Below, in pieces: positions 9,861 through 21,292 of a DNA stretch of 64,000 nucleotides. The position numbers and the translations under genes are program-made. A model generated the notes under the pieces. It was not told the origin of the DNA. It ran no database searches and saw nothing but the letters and a program-made list of their open reading frames with translations. The stretch is from Ceriagrion tenellum (taxonomy: Eukaryota; Arthropoda; Insecta; Odonata; Coenagrionidae): the NCBI GenBank assembly GCA_963169105.1, contig OY720640.1, positions 115,616,085 through 115,680,084 of the forward strand. The letters are read 5' to 3'. The stretch's first letter is position 1, and each line of letters begins with the position of its first letter.

Positions 9861-10771
9861 TCTCCTTGTCTTTAAAATCTGTGTTTGTTAAAAAAATTGA
9901 GTTTAATCATGCACTGTCACATGAATAGTTAGACCATCTGGCCACCAAATGTTTCAGTTTCAGGCTCTTACTGATAGTGAAACAGTATTTCTTATTACAA
10001 ATTAACTCTGCCTATTGTCCCCACCTGCAGAGGTGATTAGAGTGTATGCATAATCTTGTGCTCAATGTACCTCAGAGAGTCCAGCTATTTCTAAAAATTC
10101 ATCTTTCATATTGTAAAGGTCCATTCTTTTATCAGGAAATTTTTCTATATGCTTTTACATGATTTCTAAGAACTTAGAAATTCTCTTGATTATACTGCAG
10201 AAGCTTTGTTTTGAGTCAGTTTTATTTACCAATAATAAATATTTTAACTCCAAATCAGAGAACTGTATAAATTGCTCAGGGCCATTACATTTAGCTCCTA
10301 GAGTATAACGCCTTGACCCTTAACTACCCTTGACCCTACTGTATCAAAACCCTGGGATCAATTGTAACAAGCCTTCTTGTGAGTGAAAATGTAAGGTATT
10401 CATCACCACCGGGTACCTTGATCAAACCCAGCATACCTAGTGCATATAGCATTTCCATCATTGTTCATCCATTGATTTAGGTCACTTATTCAGGTAATGT
10501 CCTTTCCAGGCATTTCCTAGTGATTGTGTGCATGCATTTTCTTAATATAACTCAGTGTCTAATGTAAGCGTTTTTTTCTTTCCATATAATACTAGTGCAT
10601 TCATAATGATCCAAGTGTTGATCATGAGGATCAAGAGATTTTGTAGGAGTATAGAGCCTGTGTACTTTTTTGCACATTTTATCATCCATGTGACCCCAGA
10701 ATTGGTTCCCCATTCTCATTCAAATTCCAATAGAAGAGGAGTGTATATAAACAAGCTACAAGATGAGGTCA
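9861..10771 (-). repeat. Unit X (0.9 kb), left copy
   Basis: This unit occurs three times nearly complete: here (minus), at 37328-38239 (plus) and at 38866-39776 (plus). A fourth, truncated copy is at 7741-7866. It has no recognisable coding content and its ends are not LTR-like. Copy-specific differences show that this copy agrees with 38866-39776 at most sites where 37328-38239 differs. Confidence 0.85.
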
Positions 10772-10890
10772 GCAGGAGTGGGGGAGTGGGAAGAGTTTGC
10801 GGGGGAAAGTCAACAAGGAGAGACAAGGGAGGACTGGGGGAAGGGGAGGTTCCAGGGGGAGAAGGGTGGGTAATAGGGAAAACAACCAAA
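10769..10890 (+). other. G-rich purine tract, possible G-quadruplex region
   Basis: The plus strand is almost pure purine with many runs of three to five G (GGGGGAGTGGG, GGACTGGGGGAAGGGGAGG, CAGGGGGAGAAGGGTGGG). Several four-run windows fit G-quadruplex patterns. Its right-arm mirror lies directly beside the breakpoint of the X duplication. Open frames across it (121 and 68 residues) reflect composition. Confidence 0.7.
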
Positions 10891-10999
10891 TGGTCGTTAA
10901 CACTCCGGCGATGTGCTTGATTGTTGAGAGTTGGTGGTCAAAGTTGACATCTGGCATTGAGATATTGATTAGCCTGTGGAGCATTAAGTTGAAGCTTTG

Positions 11000-13140
11000 C
11001 TAACTTGGTGTGAAATGGGGTGGCTTGAGTAAGATTGGATTACTTTATCGGCATACGTGGGTTTTCTGTAAATGGAGAATGCATGCTTGCAACTTCCTTG
11101 TGGAAAATTTTTTAAACTGGCAGCTCAAGGAAAAGAAGCATTATAAACAGTTGACCTCATGAATGGATTGTCGGATCCTTTCCATATTTTGCAACCTCTT
11201 TAATCGAGAGTCAAAATTTTGAAGAAGCATAGTTCCCTGTGGGTAAGTACTGGTGTCCGAGCAGTGATCATTGAATAACTTTTTTGCTTTTATCATGTAT
11301 TGCAGTGCAAGTTTGTATCATATTTAACGATACTTCAACCAATAAAGCTCCCTGCATGTTGGCTGGTGCTGTTGCTTTAGGTGCTGACAGCTAATGATGC
11401 ACAGGTGCATTACATTCAATGACTCTTTTTGTTAGATGTCAACCCAGAAAACTGTTTTCCCTTCTCTGTGTGTGTCGTACCACTGCGATTTCTCATTTGC
11501 GTATCCGTTTGGTTTTCAGCAAGTGAGAAATATTTTGCCAATGCTCCAGCAACATATTACTTGTTAGCATTGAAGAGGTAGGGCATTTTCCTGTATGCTA
11601 ATCGGCATTGCTGGTGAATGAAGTTTACCTTAATGATGAAAAACCCCACGGGAGTAACAGCTATGGACTTCTACTGATCTTCAGGCGAGGAAGATATACC
11701 TGAAGTAGACACTGAGCAACACGGAGGGTAACTTATTTTAAAAAATTCCTTTACAGTACATAATTGCTTTGATATTGTGGCATTTTGCTGAATCCTGTCT
11801 CTTGACTATGGATAAGGAAAAAACACAAAGATGGATTTGTCATTCACTTTTTCTCTACCTGAATCAAACACCTCTCTTTCCACAGATCATAGGGAGAAAT
11901 CATATGTGCTAGAATCAGCAGTGCATATGCAGATGGATGTGGTATTGTTAGGACACCGTCACCATTATTTCAAGCCTTCTAACAAAGGAGATGATGTTAC
12001 AATGGACAGTTACGATGGCTAAGGAAATTGCAACACATTACCATGAGCAAAGTATAGAATCTGGGGATCATTTTTCAGCCATACCTTGGTCATCATAGTC
12101 ATTCTAACCACGACTTGCTGCTTCAGTGGTGTTGCCTCAATGAGTCACAGGGCTTAGTGGTCTTGCTTAAACGGTGCTACCTCGAGAAGAGACATCATTT
12201 TCAAAACGAAGATTCGAGGAATTCATTTAGCCATTTACAGCAAATCCATATGCTCAGAGTAATTTGAGGCATCGCATAAGGAAAAATATGTGCTGAGTGA
12301 AGCTACAGGAGGTTATTTGCAATTTGGAGACATAACCTTAAAGAAGGGATTGATTGATCTTATAACATTGCTGTTGCAGAATTCCTGTGCATGAGGAGTA
12401 TGGTACACGTCACCTATATGTGCTCTTGCGCCTTCTGATTAGGCAGTGCCATGAGCTGTCGACCGTTGGAAGTTGGAAGTCAGAAGATGCTGTGAAGATC
12501 ATTAACTAAAGGTGGTCATGGTAACACATTTAGCAGAGTGTAAGGTTGGTCAGGCTATGTCTTTTCCCCGTACTTTCTATCGTGATGTGAGCCGTCTTAT
12601 GAGGACTTCGGGGATCCAGTTCCAATTCTATGTATACCTTCCGCATACTTTTTACTTTACTCACAATATCCACACATCAAACACTCGAAGCTTAAGCGAA
12701 TGAAGCACTCCAACATTTAGTTTGCTCTTTTAGACCATAACCTGATAATTCCGTCGGTCATTTTGTCCAGGGCTCGAGCAACGTCGTTGGCAAAAATATG
12801 TCGAGGATATACTTGAAACCGCGAGTAGCTTTTGTTAGCCTGTTTATAAGCCTTTGATGTACTCAATGAAGTGTCACGGGCACCCTATGAGAAAATATTA
12901 CGATTTACAAGCAAAATTTCCATATTTTAGCTGGAGTTTCTTGAGGACTGTAGGCGTGACAAGTTCGGAAAATGCGTTGAAGAGTAAGATTTTAACTTTG
13001 GCCAAAAAATTTAAGTTATTTCTTTTTCAAATACTTTGCGTGAAAAGCAAATTTGAGAACAATAAACATGTTGTTATCATATCGGATTCATTGACTAAAA
13101 ATTTTTATTTCTCTATCGGAATTTTATTAATAGTGAGCAA
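11000..13140. other. Left-arm stretch without recognised gene
   Basis: There are short frames only. The 63-residue frame at 11831-12022 (MDLSFTFSLPESNTS) and an exon-like EEDIPEVDTEQHG segment near 11690 have no family I recognise. The mirror stretch is 34958-37098. Confidence 0.4.
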
Positions 13141-13149
13141 GATGTTTAG

Positions 13150-14720
13150 ACCCGTATGAGAAAAACCGGCGGGAATTTTGGAAATTTATCGATCCGTCCC
13201 AGATGAGGAAGTACCAGAATTTGACGAGGAAGATGACAGTGATTCCGATGAAGACACAATTCTGTCGCGTACGAGAGCAGTATGAAGACCTTCCGCTCAT
13301 AGATGGACGAGGGAATACAGCGCTTTTTTTACCGAGATAGGGGCAAAAAAACAAATGGTACAAGGAGCCGCCTTCGAGTACTAGAACTCGTGCTCACAAC
13401 ATTGTGACTCGTTTGCCTGGTGTTCGTGCGTCAGCTAAAACCGAAAAAATATCTTTGGAGTGCTGGCCATTGTTTTTTTCATATAACATGATTGAATACA
13501 TCACAAAATACACAAACTTATGCATTTAAAGTATTTAAAGTAGATTTGTCAGGGAGAGGGACGCTAGAGATATGTCAGAGAAAGAAGTACGTGCACTTCA
13601 TGGTTTATTATATGTAGCATGGATTATTCTCATAGAAATATCGACGATTTGTACGGTTCAGATGGAACTGGTGCCGACTTATTTCCTGCCACTGTGCCCA
13701 ACCATAGGTTGCCTTTTCTATTGCGATGTGTTAGATTTGACGATGTAAGAGATCGAACGGAACGAAAAAGATTCGATAGGCTGGCCGCAGTCCGGGAAAT
13801 GTTCACCGATTCCGTCTCTGCTGGTGAAAATAATTTCACAATGTGCGACGATCGATGATATGCTGGAGAGCAGTAGAGGGCGTTGTGCATTTCGAGGTTT
13901 ACATGAGAAAGAAACCGGCCATCAACGTCTTGATAATTTATTCACTCGTAGATGCCAAGAATTTCTATTTATCTAACATGGAAATATATCCCGGCTAACT
14001 ATCAGATGGCCCTTTCGAGTATTCTAATGCACCTTTTGATGTTGTAAGTCGCTCAGTATCACCAATCTTGGGGATTGGGCACAAAATCACTGTGGATAAC
14101 TGGTTTTCATCTGGCAGATTCTTTGCTAAAAAACTGTAACCTCACCATAGTAGGCACTGTGCGGCGAAACAAAAGGGAACTGCAACTTTCTGGAACTCTA
14201 CTCTCAAAAGAAAAACATAACTTGGTATTCTAGTGTTTTAGGTTCTATAACATCATAAAGGGACACAGCGATGAAGGCCACCTACACAGTTTCGAGGCAT
14301 TGGCCTCTTCCAATTTTTTTCACTTTGATGGACATCGCTGGAATAAATTCCAATTGATACATGCTTACAATACCAACTTAAAAACTGACAGACGTACTTA
14401 TTTGAAACAGCTGGGTTTTCCTTATTGGATCATAGTAGAGAGATTTTCCTCGTCTGCACTGCCTATCAACCTGAACAGTCAAGGAGATATGTAGGTTTGC
14501 CTGAACCTGATCTGAGGATACCTCGTCGTAAGGTGTGGATTCTGCCCTTCAGTCAAAAACCATAAAACACAAACTCAGTGCAACATATAAATATATGCAA
14601 GAAACATTCGTATTTGATATGTATGGGATGTGCTATTGTTGAAAATGAAGAAGATTGATTATTTTTGTGTTTTGTTCTCGACGAAAAATTTCTGATTGTT
14701 CGATTAAATGTACCCATATT
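13150..14720 (+). pseudogene. piggyBac transposase relic (left arm)
   Basis: Pieces of a DDE_Tnp_1_7 transposase lie in family order but in different frames. They are an acidic N-terminus (PDEEVPEFDEEDDSDSDED, near 13200), HRNIDDLYGSDGTG then LPFLLRCVRFDDVRDRTERK (13619-13858), HKITVDNWFSSGRFF near 14085 with the catalytic Asp block, NLTIVGTVRRNKREL near 14150, the NTNLKTDRRTYLKQLGF region (14300-14494), and a C-terminal Cys-rich segment near 14580. Stops and frameshifts break it throughout. Neither TTAA target duplications nor terminal repeats were identified. The family acts by cut-and-paste transposition at TTAA; this copy cannot encode a working enzyme. Its mirror is 33378-34948. Confidence 0.85.
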
Positions 14721-14969
14721 ATCAGTTATATCAGTGAATAGAAAATAAAGCAATATTATAAATGGATTTTATTTTAGTGAAATTTCTACCACAAGATTGG
14801 CTCCCTCATTATGGGGAATGGACCATAGCGCGACCAATGGTGTGGCTAGAGCCTTACTTTCTAGGCGTGACTAACGCCGGGTTAAGATGGACCAAGTATG
14901 GAGCCAGAATCAATGTGTCGAACCCGCAATCTCATGTTATTTACTAGAATAAACCGTTTTAATCTTTGG

Positions 14970-15476
14970 AAAGTAATTCCATCAAATTATAACAGGTAAC
15001 CTCGTAATAAACGCGTTGGAAGCGCTGTCGCGGAGACGAGTCTTGAGAGACGGTTTCGATTTACCCTTGTAACCTGACCGCTCGACGTTCAGAATGTGAG
15101 GTGTAGAGCTTGGAGACGTGAAATAAGACAATACTTAGTGACCGTTTCCCGCCGAAAACTGTTTAAATTTGATTAAAAAATTTCTTTGCGCACATGCGTG
15201 AAAATGAGGTTAATAGCAGCGGATCTTATGCGAATAAACGAGACAAGGAATGGCGGCAGTGAAAATGGCGACCTCTGGAAATTCCGAAATATTCATACTT
15301 ACCTGGCGTAGGGGCTACCGTGATCCTTAAGGCGGTTCCCCCAGGACGAGGCTTGCCCATTGCACTCCGGGCAGGCTGACCCCTGCGATTGCCCCAAATG
15401 TGGGTAACTCGGGCGCGTAATTTTTGGTAGTAGGGACTGCGTTCGCGCCGTCCCTCCATAACAGGTCCAATATCAA
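14970..15476 (+). repeat. U1 module, copy A (flank plus U1)
   Basis: About 500 bases, from AGTAATTCCATCAAATTATAA (14972) through the U1 gene to GGTCCAATAT, recur inverted at 21285-21782 with few changes, for example GTCTTGAGAG here against GTCTGAGAG. The start of the shared block, TAATTCCATCAAATTATAAC, resembles the insect snRNA promoter element PSEA. It lies about 320 bases upstream of U1, too far for that gene's usual promoter position. Palindrome mirror: 32622-33128. Confidence 0.75.
15295..15457 (+). ncRNA. U1 spliceosomal snRNA, copy 1
   Basis: 163 nt with the canonical U1 layout. The 5' end ATACTTACCTG pairs with 5' splice sites. Stem-loop I follows, then stem-loop II with the U1A-binding loop ATTGCACTCC, stem-loop III, an Sm site AATTTTTGG (about 15419-15427), and a terminal stem AGGGAC / GTCCCT with TTCG loop. 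The length equals the family norm (about 164). One clear oddity is that the stem-loop I loop reads ATCCTTAA where U1 normally has ATCACGAA, the U1-70K contact. The antisense 95-residue frame here is a shadow. All four copies in the window look identical over the gene. Confidence 0.93.
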
Positions 15477-15637
15477 GATGTGATAGTTGAAGTGAACACA
15501 ATGATGCTGTCATAGCTTGCCAAATCTGGCACTGAACCTCGAAATATCATAGCTTGCATGGGCAAGTCCATGCTGGTATCATTGCAGTACGTGCCAATAC
15601 TTCAACTTAAACCAGTACGTTTATGATACTCCAGCTA

Positions 15638-15713
15638 CATAAATGTTCCCCTCCACAGATATCTTCTGTAAAAGGCGGAAGATATACTCGCTTGAGCGAA
15701 AACGAGGCTTGCA
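15638..15713 (-). ncRNA. U5 snRNA variant, 3'-truncated, copy 1
   Basis: On the minus strand this is the 5' stem-loop of U5: GCAAGCCTCG, then a stem ATATCTTC / GAAGATAT around the invariant loop CGCCTTTTAC, then GTGGAGGGGAACA. Compared with the complete U5 at 20034-20158, two stem pairs have changed on both sides, so pairing is kept. Similarity ends after ACATTTATG: no Sm site and no 3' stem-loop follow. It lies tail-to-tail with U1 copy 1, about 180 bases away. It could be a degenerate gene or a retrocopy; the paired changes are unexpected for a simple pseudogene. Confidence 0.75.
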
Positions 15714-15719
15714 GACATT

Positions 15720-18590
15720 AGACCAATTGTAGGACCCTTGTCATTTTCTCTTTTCATTGTACCGTAGTAATGGGGTCTCTTTTCTTATTCCTTCATTACT
15801 ATTGGAAGAACTTAATTTTACGAGAATAAATATTTATAAATGTGAAATTTACCTGATTGTATGGTATACGTAAGAACCACGTGATACTGCATTACACTTA
15901 ATACAATTATTGGTTCTCAAAGAAATATCTTCCTCCAGTAGCAATCCAAGTAGGAAAGGTGCCCTATCATAACAGCGCAAAAACGAGAGGACTCTTATAA
16001 ACTACAATCTCCCATTTTAAATTTTACTGCCACTGCCCGCGCAAGGCAAAAATGTAAATTCGCATATACTACAGTAGCTGTATGGTTTTGCCATCACTGT
16101 TTTGAGTTCATGAGAGACTCTGCATATAACTTACTTCTCCATGGTAATCATTAATATACTTTGTAGGGTAAAATTCTTTCGAATTAATATCCTATACTTC
16201 TTGCCAAACGAAGAAAAGATTTCACTATTCATGACACTAAACAAAAAAGTAGTGTGTCAAAGAAACTCTTGTTGTTAAACTCGAACAGAAAATATGTCGA
16301 GGATGACTACGTGGAATGTTGTAAGCCTAAGGAAGTTAACTAACTGAAAAACATATACATAAAAGTTATTCGAGGGTGAATAGAAAAACTTCATGAACAA
16401 TTGCATTTCTACAGGGGTCATCTCTTCACTGCTGTGTAAATGGAGTATTAATCCGTTTTGGAACCGATGTATATGATAATAAAACCTCTAGAAATTTAAT
16501 TCGATCACTACGAATTGCTGTATTACTTGAAATATGGAATATATCTGCGTACTCAGCAACGTCTCTTCGTGAAAGACATTTTTTCGAAGTGTGAAATACG
16601 TTCGTCACTTGCTGGTTACTACAAATCTCGTGTTCCCATTAGGATTTCTAACCCGAATTACCTTGTAACTAGGGTCAGCCAACCGTGGTCAGAATTCCAA
16701 CCACAGTTGGCGCTAACCGTCGTTTCCGTTATCAAATTTAACTCGAGTCGGCGCTAACTAGCGTAATGGAAACAAGGCATAAGCGAAGACGGGCGTACTA
16801 TAACACACATGCAAGTTGTGACATGATAGTAGGTACTGATACAATGACTAACGCAATACATCATACTCGTTTTGCCGTTACCACGAAGCGTGAAGCGCAA
16901 TATCACCATGGTATCCGTCGCCGTCGCAGCTGGCGGGCATTCAAACTTGGCGCCTCAGTTGCTTAGCCTCCGAGAGGAAATCGGAGAATACCGACGAAAG
17001 AGGACAATTAATGCCACATTACTGAAAACCATTATTGGGCGAATAAACTTCGAAATAAAAATAAAGACACCAAGAAAACGTTTTCGGAATATATAACATA
17101 AAGGCAAAACTTTAGTTATTAGTGTGCACAGTACGGTTTAGTGCTTGGTGACACCCATTACCTCCACCCATCCGCAGATAATTTAAGATCATACTTCACA
17201 GGATCATTTCTGTAGGTATGTATCTGGGCCCTCTTGTCACAACTTGAGTGTCGCTTCCACCACGAGGACGACAAATAGTGACTTTGCTTGAGCGTGAGAA
17301 CGGCTTGCTTGACTCGTCTTGTACGAGACTTCAAGTCATCGATGATCGTTCAGCACCCTCACGGGTGTCGATGGCAATGTCACATTCTGAGTGGTTGGAA
17401 GGTTATAATAATGGTAATGTGGTCTCTTACGAATTATTGATTCGTAATTGTGTGCGTCAGACGTCATACCTAGTGCTGGGGAAATGAGCCTTAGGAGCGG
17501 AGCTGTTTACTGGAAAGCAATCGGTACCTCCGAAACGCCACGTCACGCAATGTTTCGGAGGATGGTATTTTAGCATTTCTTCTCAAGCTACAGGAATAAA
17601 ATTTTCATGGAAGTTCTCAAATGTCCGACGAGTCAGAAAAAAAACTAAAACCCCAACATTTAGGTCTAGATTAGAGCCCAAATAGGATTTCATGTTTCAA
17701 TGAGATTAGATGATGAAAAATTTCCGTGGAGAATAATTTTCTTTTAATCAATTGCAAGCACCCAATTACCAGTTGTAAGGTATAACATAACGACTTCCAC
17801 CGTGTGATGTAAAATTGCCATTGGTTTAGTCTAGGCAGCTATTATCAGATGAGCAAAGGTGTTCAATAAACTATGCAAGTGATGAGGCATTATTCTTTCA
17901 ATAAATGTGTTCTCCCTGGTTAAGACAGTTACAAGAGAATTGGAATTGAATGACGAAGCCAGAACGTTTTGGGACGTTATAATTTTAAAACGAGTTAAAT
18001 ATTTACCAAGTATATTGAAAAATTAACAGTAAATTATGCTTTTTCGGAGTATTTGTGCATCATCAGCATTATATGAAGCAATGATAATATTCATAGTTAA
18101 AAAACATGACGAAAATACTGCCGAAGTACTTAAAAAATAACTTTTATTGACAAATTATTATTGTAGCAAAGAACAGAGTGGAAATATCCGCTTCTTCGGA
18201 AAATTGACCATCACCACTGATACTATCCCATTATATCTACTAGAATCTTTTGCGATCGGTATCACTTGCATGTTGATAAGAAATATCAGATGGTATTCGA
18301 TAATTATGATGTGTTCTTCTATTGTGCATGTCATTAAACGTAAAAATAATGATTTCCGAAAGTATGTACTTCAGTAAACATTATTAGTATTATTAGCCTC
18401 ATGCTAAATACAGAATTAATTGTTTGCTTGAGTCAAACGTCCAATGAGCCTGAAGAGATTTAAGTTATATTTGGTTGAGCAGATTAATAATCACAGATTA
18501 AATAAGCATCTTTGATTTATAAACATTGCAATTATACGACATTATTCGAAAAAATCACATTACAGACAGTTCAGAGGTCATTCAAAACCT
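15720..18590. other. Left-arm stretch without recognised gene
   Basis: There are short frames only (for example 79 residues at 17248-17487). Small inverted motifs occur: CCAACCGTGGT / ACCACAGTTGG near 16678-16708 and CCTCCGAAAC / GTTTCGGAGG near 17527-17564. CpG is frequent around 16.6-17.6 kb. The mirror stretch is 29508-32378. Confidence 0.4.
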
Positions 18591-18760
18591 ACAACCACTC
18601 AAAGCCCCCGCGTCCTCCGAAACCTCCGTTTCCTCCGTAACCTCCGCTAACAACCGCGGTAGTACCGGAGAAAACCGGAGGAGTGCTGTAATCGCTACTA
18701 CCGATTCAATCACCGGAGGTCGCCCTCCGTTCCCAGCACTAGTCGTACCTAGTCCATCTC
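18590..18760 (-). pseudogene. Gly-rich peptide scrap (left arm)
   Basis: A minus-strand frame reads SDYSTPPVFSGTTAVV and then a GGYGGNGGFGGRGGF run before a stop, with a related GTTSAGNGGRPP segment upstream in another frame. Such composition is seen in cuticular, silk-like or antimicrobial Gly-rich proteins and in RNA-binding tails. No start, signal peptide or splice signal is clear, so the family is undecided. Its mirror is 29338-29508. Confidence 0.35.
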
Positions 18761-18829
18761 AAATAGTGATTATCTTCGAAAGGGACCTTTATTACTTATA
18801 TCTTGCTTGCTCCAAAGAGGTATAAGTAA

Positions 18830-20030
18830 ACGAAAATAGGTGCAAATGTGTGAACGCATTAAGTTACCAATTGAGGAAAATTGAAACACTGGGTATAAAT
18901 TACTAGAGGATGCAGCCGTAAATTCTTGGCTTGAGCTGAAGAAATGAATGAAACGGAGGTTTTAGGGAAATGTTTGCTTGGATAAGAGTTTAGGTGTAGC
19001 ATGGGTTGCGATCTGGGGGAGTGAGACTACGCCTTCCGAGGCGTATGCCACGGGTGTGATAGTGGTGTTTCAAGCAAATAAGTTATGATATATTACAGAA
19101 ATCGTCGCTGCCTCTAGCAATGCAGGTTATGATTTCATAATATGTGTAATAGAATACAGGCTATGATTCCATAATCTATGGAACAAGGCTTACACGAGGT
19201 TTCGCTCACTCCTCATTTGTTTTCAATTTGAAGATTCTTGAGCAATGCTTGACACACTCAATATGATAATACCAAATCCTATACAAGGAAAGAGTCAGGC
19301 ACAGGATAAATTTTGTTAATTGATACAGTAGTGAACATTTTTCAGCAGATGCGAGTGAGAATCAATTTCTTTGCTAAGTTCCCAATGTGGTTAAACCAAT
19401 TTCATGTTTCCTGAAGATGAGCCTCAGATTTTATTTGCTAAACGAGCCGAATGTGAAGGTATGTCAGTTGGAGAGAGGGTAGTCAAATCTCTTCTTCGAT
19501 AGGGATGTAGTAGTTGTTATTATGTTTCTCCAAAGTTTTTGTAAGGGTATTTCACTTACTCGCTACATAACACTGTGCTCCATTGATATGCACATGTACA
19601 GGGTGTGACCCCCTCCAATGACGGAGGCCATGGAATGAATGCTCTCAATAACTTGCAGTTTCTATGCATATACGTGGCACACGGAAAACATTGCGCCGAA
19701 AAGGTGACACACGGATAAGAAACAGGTCGATGGACAACTCGTTTAAATTCCGCTCGCTTTGTAACATGGAGACGCTAAAATTTTCACACTCAGCCGCTAG
19801 ATGTCACGCACGTTTGCCGTTGAGGTTAAACTTGAACAGAAGTCTTTCAGGCACTGTAAAACGCAGCTGGCCTTTCTTTATTTAGAATACGACGTAGTGC
19901 TTAAGATGCTGCTTCAAATTTAGGAAGAGGGTTTAGAATAATAGATGATTAGAGATAATACCTCTGCTTCGACTTGGCTCTCGCTATACTGTCGTGGGCC
20001 AATCCGATCCGGGTCCTCATATTTTCTGTA
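18830..20030. other. Left-arm stretch without recognised gene
   Basis: No conserved frame or repeat was recognised. The phrase ATGATTTCATAATATGTG / ATGATTCCATAATCTATG is duplicated near 19130-19185. The last ~100 bases are the upstream flank of U5. The mirror stretch is 28068-29268. Confidence 0.4.
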
Positions 20031-20033
20031 GGT

Positions 20034-20158
20034 AGGCAAGCCTTGTTTCCCTTCAAGCGAATAAATCTTTCGCCTTTTACTAAAGATTTCCGTGGAGGGG
20101 AACATTTATGGCTATGTAACTAATTTTTGACTGTGCCCAGCAGATACTCTGCTGGGCC
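20034..20158 (+). ncRNA. U5 spliceosomal snRNA, complete copy
   Basis: The sequence has the U5 hallmarks in order: GTTTCCCTTCA, the 8-bp stem AAATCTTT / AAAGATTT enclosing the invariant loop CGCCTTTTACT that holds exons, then CCGTGGAGGGGAACA, an Sm site AATTTTTGA (20122-20130), and a perfect 10-bp 3' hairpin GCCCAGCAGA / TCTGCTGGGC (20135-20157). The total length of about 125 nt fits insect U5. The 5' end is set by alignment to the family and could shift by a few bases. A LINE fragment follows about 170 bases downstream, then an inverted U1. Confidence 0.9.
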
Positions 20159-20329
20159 AAATAATTGGTAAATAAAAATAACTGCACGACATGGAAGAAA
20201 AATTGTCACACTCCGAGGAAGGAACGTCACTTTCGTTCGCAACGCATAATTAGATGGAGTCTGGTTCTTGAGCTCCTCGATCTGTCACGAAATCCTTGAT
20301 AAGCTGTGCTTTGTATATACGCACATATG

Positions 20330-21060
20330 GGGTTCATTCTTCAATTATGCCCGAATGGACTTCCCAAGCAAACTGATGTGTCGAGGATCAATCGCAGAAA
20401 AGTCAAGCTATGGCAGCATCATTACACAGACGTTAATGTAATACTCAAAATAACAGTCGGTGATGTAAAAATATCATATTCAAACCATGTTAAAAATCTA
20501 GGGGTCACCATGGTCAGTAACCTTTCTTGGCAAAGCCATGTGCTATCCATATGCAACAAGGTTAATGTAATCCCGCACCACTTCAACATTCAGAAAAACT
20601 TCTTACCCCGTCATGCTTGCTAGCAACTTCTTCTGTCTGCGCTTATTTTCCCCATATTGATTTTTGCTTGCCTTGTGTACCACGATCTCACTGAAGAGCT
20701 AAATGCAAACTGCAGATTTGTCTTTAACCTAAAAAATGATCGTATTTCCCCTTATTTTACTAACCTTGCATGGCTCAAGGTCAAAACTGGAAGAAAAAAA
20801 TGTGCTTTTGTATTGCCTATTCAAACATGTATGGAGTACTAAAAACTACCTAGGTATTTTTAGCAAGTTTTTCCCGTCACGGAGAAGTCCAATGTAAAAC
20901 TAGAATGGATCCCGACTATTTAACCACCCCTCATCATAGAACGACCACTTACCAAGACCTTTTCGTGTTACTAGGACAAGGTTATGGAACAGTATTTCCA
21001 AGGGCATAAAACATTCCACCTACGAGTGTATTTTTAAGAAAAAAACTTCAACATATGTAT
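20330..21060 (+). pseudogene. Jockey-like LINE 3' fragment inside U5-U1 interval (left arm)
   Basis: The frame includes VKNLGVTMVSNLSWQSHV and, after stops, ILIFACLVYHDLTEELNA, FVFNLKNDRISPYFTNLAWLKV and a decayed tail. These are the C-terminal RT blocks of jockey-like LINEs. A shorter, more diverged remnant appears between U1 and U5 in the other module (about 15500-15580, with GATGCTGTCATAGCTTG against GATGCTGCCATAGCTTG read in reverse). The LINE therefore probably entered before the U1-U5 module was duplicated. Confidence 0.75.
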
Positions 21061-21292
21061 CTCCTAGAAAAGGAACAAGAAATATTCACTCCATGAATTA
21101 TTATGATAACTTTTTGTTTCTAAATTTAATATAATCCCACTTCTGAATATGAGCTCCATTACTATATTGTACTCGTATATTCCTACAACGTGACAATTGT
21201 CCAGGAAATATGAATATTTCTTCACGTCGTAACACACTCGAGTGCGCCCCACGCTGTCGCATGTTCTGCTAGATCAATATTGGACCAGATAT

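Noticed and set aside
9861..10771. Unit X as a copia LTR
   Set aside because: It lacks TG...CA ends, is not followed by a primer site, and joins copia at unrelated points.
10555..10984. 121-, 68- and 71-residue frames rich in Gly/Arg or Pro/Leu
   Set aside because: They cross the G-rich purine tract; composition explains them and no motif is present.
14880..14945. tRNA-like words TGTCGAACCCGCAATCTC
   Set aside because: Only the T-arm-like word fits; no acceptor stem, D arm or anticodon arm can be drawn.
15226..15513. 95-residue and 77/69-residue frames (e.g. PYYQKLRARVTHIWGNRRGQP) as proteins, four locations
   Set aside because: They are antisense or sense translations across the U1 snRNA genes and their flanks.
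16678..16708. Small inverted repeat CCAACCGTGGT/ACCACAGTTGG as an operator
   Set aside because: Imperfect, isolated and without a gene beside it.
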